64,000 nucleotides of DNA from NCBI GenBank assembly GCA_017554145.1, contig JAFZIZ010000012.1:1-64000 (forward strand), written 5' to 3'. This DNA is from Prevotella sp. Its GTDB lineage: Bacteria > Bacteroidota > Bacteroidia > Bacteroidales > Bacteroidaceae. Below are positions 62,424-64,000 of the stretch, piece after piece. A model generated the notes under the pieces. The model did not search any database. It saw only the letters and a list, made by a program, of their open reading frames with translations, and was not told the DNA's origin. Within the stretch, counting starts at the first letter, position 1; each line of letters begins with the position of its first letter. The translations under genes were made by a program, and so were the position numbers.

Positions 62424-62434
62424 CGACATAAAAA

Positions 62435-62467
62435 AAAGAAATCCAAATTTTCATCTGGATTTCTTTA
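62435..62467 (-). terminator. Intrinsic terminator downstream of hsp20
   Basis: AAAGAAATCCA pairs with TGGATTTCTTT around a short loop, with T/A-rich flanks. It lies 22 bp past the hsp20 stop. Confidence 0.7.
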
Positions 62468-62488
62468 TCGTTCAGTGGTATGAAGAGG

Positions 62489-62914
62489 TTATGAAACCTC
62501 AATCATACGTGAAACCTTTGTTTCCTCCTTTTTCATCTTCGGCAGTACCACCGTCAGGATACCGTTGTCGACCTTTGCAGAGATTTTGTCCTTATCCACA
62601 TCCTCAGGCAGAGAGTAGTTCTGCTGATAGTTGGTGTAGCTGAACTCACGGCGCAGGTAGTGCTGCTTCTTGTCTTCCTCCTTGTGTTCCATCTTGTTCT
62701 CAATGGCGATGTTCAGATTGCCGTCATCATTGATGTTCACACGACAATACTCTTTCTTGATGCCAGGAGCGGCTACCTCCATGGTGTAAGCGTTCTCGTC
62801 TTCCTTGACGTTGACTGCGGGAGCGGTATTCTTGGCACAAGCCATCATATCGTTGTTCATGAAATCGTCGAATACTGTTGGAAACCAACTGTTCTTAAAC
62901 ATTACTGGTAACAT
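62489..62914 (-). CDS. Small heat-shock protein Hsp20 (alpha-crystallin family)
   Basis: The product has 141 residues. A short N-terminal region (MLPVMFKNSWFPTVFDDFMN) precedes the alpha-crystallin domain. That domain has NVKEDENAYTMEVAAPGIKK, EHKEEDKKQHYLRREFSYTN and SAKVDNGILTVVLPK (the G-I-L motif). It holds unfolding proteins. The start at 62914 is chosen because AGGAGG ends 7 nt before it; an ATG at 62920 is too close to that site. A longer in-frame reading to 63004 runs through the leader. Confidence 0.95.
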   Translation of the reverse strand: MLPVMFKNSWFPTVFDDFMNNDMMACAKNTAPAVNVKEDENAYTMEVAAPGIKKEYCRVNINDDGNLNIAIENKMEHKEEDKKQHYLRREFSYTNYQQNYSLPEDVDKDKISAKVDNGILTVVLPKMKKEETKVSRMIEVS

Positions 62915-62921
62915 AATCATA

Positions 62922-62927
62922 CCTCCT
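62922..62927 (-). promoter_or_regulatory. Strong Shine-Dalgarno that decides the hsp20 start
   Basis: The minus strand reads AGGAGG, then TATGATT and ATG. Spacing to the ATG at 62914 is 7 nt, and to the ATG at 62920 only 1 nt. Such strong sites are rare in Bacteroidales and elsewhere absent from this window. Confidence 0.7.
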
Positions 62928-62999
62928 ATAATTAAATGGTTTAACGTATATTTTTTTTGTTTGGCCTTAGGCTTTTTAGCCGTTAGCCATGAACAATAA

Positions 63000-63015
63000 A
63001 ACAACTTACGTGCCA
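63000..63015 (-). promoter_or_regulatory. Sigma-54-like -24/-12 promoter upstream of hsp20
   Basis: On the minus strand, TGGCACG is followed by TAAG and TTGTT. This matches the sigma-54 consensus TGGCACGnnnnTTGCW except for T in place of C at the -12 element. Transcription would start near 62989. No TAnnTTTG box lies in the region. Confidence 0.4.
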
Positions 63016-63027
63016 GTAGCTATTTTC

Positions 63028-63061
63028 TGACAAATTGACGTGGAATTATGACAATATGACA
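63028..63061. repeat. Two 13-bp direct repeats 21 bp apart upstream of hsp20
   Basis: The + strand shows TGACAAATTGACG (63028-63040) and TGACAATATGACA (63049-63061), identical at 10 of 13 positions and two helical turns apart. Each unit contains two TGAC half-sites 8 bp apart. They lie just upstream of the sigma-54-like site and could bind an activator. Confidence 0.45.
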
Positions 63062-63088
63062 CATACAATTTCTCATCCACGAGGCGGT

Positions 63089-63178
63089 TTACGCCTTGTG
63101 ATTGTTGTGTCTGACGAGTAAGATGACAAGGAGGATGCTCACCAGAAATTCGATGCCAACAATGAGTATGTAGAACAT
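63089..63178 (-). CDS. 29-residue membrane micropeptide candidate
   Basis: The ORF is ATG at 63178 to TAA at 63089, 29 residues: MFYILIVGIEFLVSILLVIL, then LVRHNNHKA. It is a single hydrophobic helix of about 22 residues with a basic, His-containing end, as in known small membrane proteins. An A/T-rich start region precedes it. No promoter of its own is seen; it lies about 25 nt beyond a terminator at the end of a cobalamin riboswitch transcript. Readthrough under low B12 could express it. It could also be a chance ORF. Confidence 0.4.
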   Translation of the reverse strand: MFYILIVGIEFLVSILLVILLVRHNNHKA

Positions 63179-63201
63179 AATGGTAATGTTTAAGCGATTA
63201 A

Positions 63202-63238
63202 TAAAAAAAGGGGAGTATTGTCTCACGACAGACTGCCC
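63202..63238 (-). terminator. Intrinsic terminator downstream of the cobalamin riboswitch
   Basis: On the minus strand GGGGcAGTcTGTC pairs with GACAaTACTCCCC around GTGA, followed by TTTTTTTATT. It is about 150 nt past the riboswitch core and 24 nt before the micro-ORF. Confidence 0.75.
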
Positions 63239-63387
63239 CGTGAAACTTATATAATAATACACGTATGCGCATAGTTGCGCCTAATCCTAAAGACACAATA
63301 GTACACGTTTGTACTTTCTGATAATGATACCAAAATTTTAACTTGCGCCTTACACCCTTACATCGAGGGCATTCAGCATTTTTACCG

Positions 63388-63556
63388 ACAAAGGCAGGTC
63401 TTCAGACTTTCCTCCACTCCCAAGCGCCTTCTCGGACAATAGTCCAATGGCGTTTATGCTTAGGAGCCATAATGGAGTTCACTGCTGCGGGACAGTCGGA
63501 GATTCTCACTCACATTCCCAATTAAGTGCAGTTAAGCACACCTTTACGGGCAACTC
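63388..63556 (-). promoter_or_regulatory. Cobalamin (vitamin B12) riboswitch
   Basis: The minus strand carries the ordered elements of the cobalamin class. These are a GGT followed by a small GTGC/GCAC stem and TTAATTGGGAAT (to 63514), then GTGAGTGAGAATCTC, CTGTCCCGCAGCAGTGA (63495-63479), a GCCATTGG...GAGAAGGCG segment, and the 3' box GAAGACCTGCC (63403-63393). The transcript would start near 63566 from a -7 box at 63573-63581. It senses adenosyl- or another cobalamin and usually shuts off transport or biosynthesis genes when B12 is plentiful. Here no such gene follows. Downstream are about 150 nt of apparent non-coding RNA, a terminator, a 29-codon ORF and hsp20. Confidence 0.85.
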
Positions 63557-63572
63557 TTCTCAGAATTCGGTG

Positions 63573-63581
63573 GCAAAGTTA
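63573..63581 (-). promoter_or_regulatory. -7 box for the riboswitch transcript
   Basis: The minus strand reads TAACTTTGC, placing the start about 10 nt before the riboswitch. Confidence 0.5.
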
Positions 63582-63623
63582 CGAAAATAATGAAAAATAA
63601 AAAAGAAAAATGAGAAAATTTAG

Positions 63624-63632
63624 TACCTTTGC
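63624..63632 (+). promoter_or_regulatory. -7 box for the DUF4491 gene
   Basis: The site reads TACCTTTGC, 18 bp before the ATG at 63651. It is divergent from the riboswitch promoter. Confidence 0.5.
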
Positions 63633-63650
63633 CAGAAAATAATTCGAACG

Positions 63651-63935
63651 ATGTATTTCACAGGAATAATCATTGCTATTTGTACTTTCTTGACTATAGG
63701 CATCTGGCATCCGATTGTTATCAAGACAGAGTACTACTGGGGTACACGCCCCTGGATTGTGTATTTGGTAATCGGTTTGGCCGCCATCGTGGCTGCTTTG
63801 TTTATTGAGAACACCCTTATTTCTGCTGTTGTAGGCGTGTTCGGAGCTTCGGCTCTTTGGGGCATTGGTGAGCTCTTTGAACAAAAGAAACGAGTTGAAA
63901 GAGGCTGGTTCCCCAAGAATCCCAAGCGTAAATAA
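63651..63935 (+). CDS. DUF4491 family inner-membrane protein
   Basis: The product has 94 residues and about three membrane segments (for example GIIIAICTFLTIGIWHPIVI and WIVYLVIGLAAIVAALFIE). Family signatures are HPIVIKTEYYWGTRPW and the end GELFEQKKRVERGWFPKNPK. The length is usual for DUF4491. The function is unknown. It has its own promoter and is divergent from the riboswitch. The last 65 bp of the window after it show nothing recognisable. Confidence 0.88.
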   Translation: MYFTGIIIAICTFLTIGIWHPIVIKTEYYWGTRPWIVYLVIGLAAIVAALFIENTLISAVVGVFGASALWGIGELFEQKKRVERGWFPKNPKRK

Positions 63936-64000
63936 CTGTCTTATCTATTTACATCCCTTTAAGCGTCGAGTTTTTGAGTATTGCAGTGCATTGTCCGAGC

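Noticed and set aside
62915..63004. N-terminal extension of hsp20 (30 codons)
   Set aside because: It would run through the leader and the Shine-Dalgarno. The extension is Lys-rich with no family match, and the site at 62922-62927 fixes the start at 62914.
63240..63385. Remnant of a B12 transporter gene after the riboswitch
   Set aside because: All three minus frames have early stops and none shows a transporter or receptor pattern.
63388..63556. RNase P RNA, suggested by GGAGGAAAGTC
   Set aside because: The rest of the rnpB core is absent, while all ordered cobalamin riboswitch blocks are present and the string is part of the 3' riboswitch region.

Overview
The window looks like a chromosomal segment from a Prevotella-like member of the Bacteroidales. 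Four lines of evidence point there. Many genes are preceded by the Bacteroidetes-type -7 box (TAnnTTTG or TAnnTTTGC), and purine-rich Shine-Dalgarno sequences are almost absent. Type IX secretion/gliding genes (porT, porX, porW/sprE, gldH) are present. So are families typical of the phylum (DUF4834, DUF4491, DUF1599, PglZ response regulator, TPR histidine kinases). Gene orders such as mreBCD-mrdA-rodA and folE-SPOR-tpiA-DoxX-DUF1599 also fit. These assignments come from reading the sequence; no database search was run. I see no rRNA, no CRISPR array and no intact insertion sequence or prophage.

Layout. 1-6.3 kb is accessory: a partial secreted protein, a 740-bp gene-free stretch with palindromic repeats, a secreted pair with a degenerate GH5-like protein, a small membrane protein, and a RhuM-Fic gene broken by an internal deletion. 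6.3-10.3 kb holds DUF805, rplS, a split 5'-nucleotidase, porT and a 2[4Fe-4S] ferredoxin. 10.3-19.3 kb (minus strand) holds a TPR histidine kinase, the exbB-exbD-exbD-tonB-pstS-like-TPR energy-transduction operon and an aminotransferase. 19.3-23.1 kb holds ribBA, an LptF/G permease and a START-like protein. 23.2-29.8 kb is tRNA-Met, a stand-alone IMP cyclohydrolase and the rod-shape/elongasome operon. 29.8-33.5 kb is gldH, ricT, holB and metF.

33.7-39.6 kb looks like a pentose module: a GH51 arabinofuranosidase divergent from a TPR histidine kinase, a sugar porter and a single-domain response regulator. 39.6-47.7 kb is housekeeping (tadA, birA, pyrH, pssA, psd, dnaE, trxA). 47.7-54.1 kb reads aroA-porW-porX-tsaE on the minus strand, linking two type IX secretion regulators. 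54.3-60.3 kb holds tRNA-Pro and a minus-strand operon (PAP2, DUF1599, a DoxX-like membrane protein fused in frame to triosephosphate isomerase, a SPOR protein, folE and an unknown membrane protein). 60.4-64 kb holds cca, a short sigma factor, hsp20, and a leader with all the hallmarks of a cobalamin riboswitch. The only things downstream of that leader are a terminator and a 29-codon membrane micro-ORF.

The most interesting region is 62.9-63.6 kb. An apparently orphan B12 riboswitch is followed by a terminator, a putative micropeptide, and an hsp20 gene that has a rare strong Shine-Dalgarno and a sigma-54-like promoter with phased direct repeats. Next in interest are the DoxX-TpiA fusion, the PorW N-terminal fusion, a heptanucleotide repeat inside tsaE, the three palindromes spaced exactly 22 bp apart, and a 72-bp intergenic element present twice.
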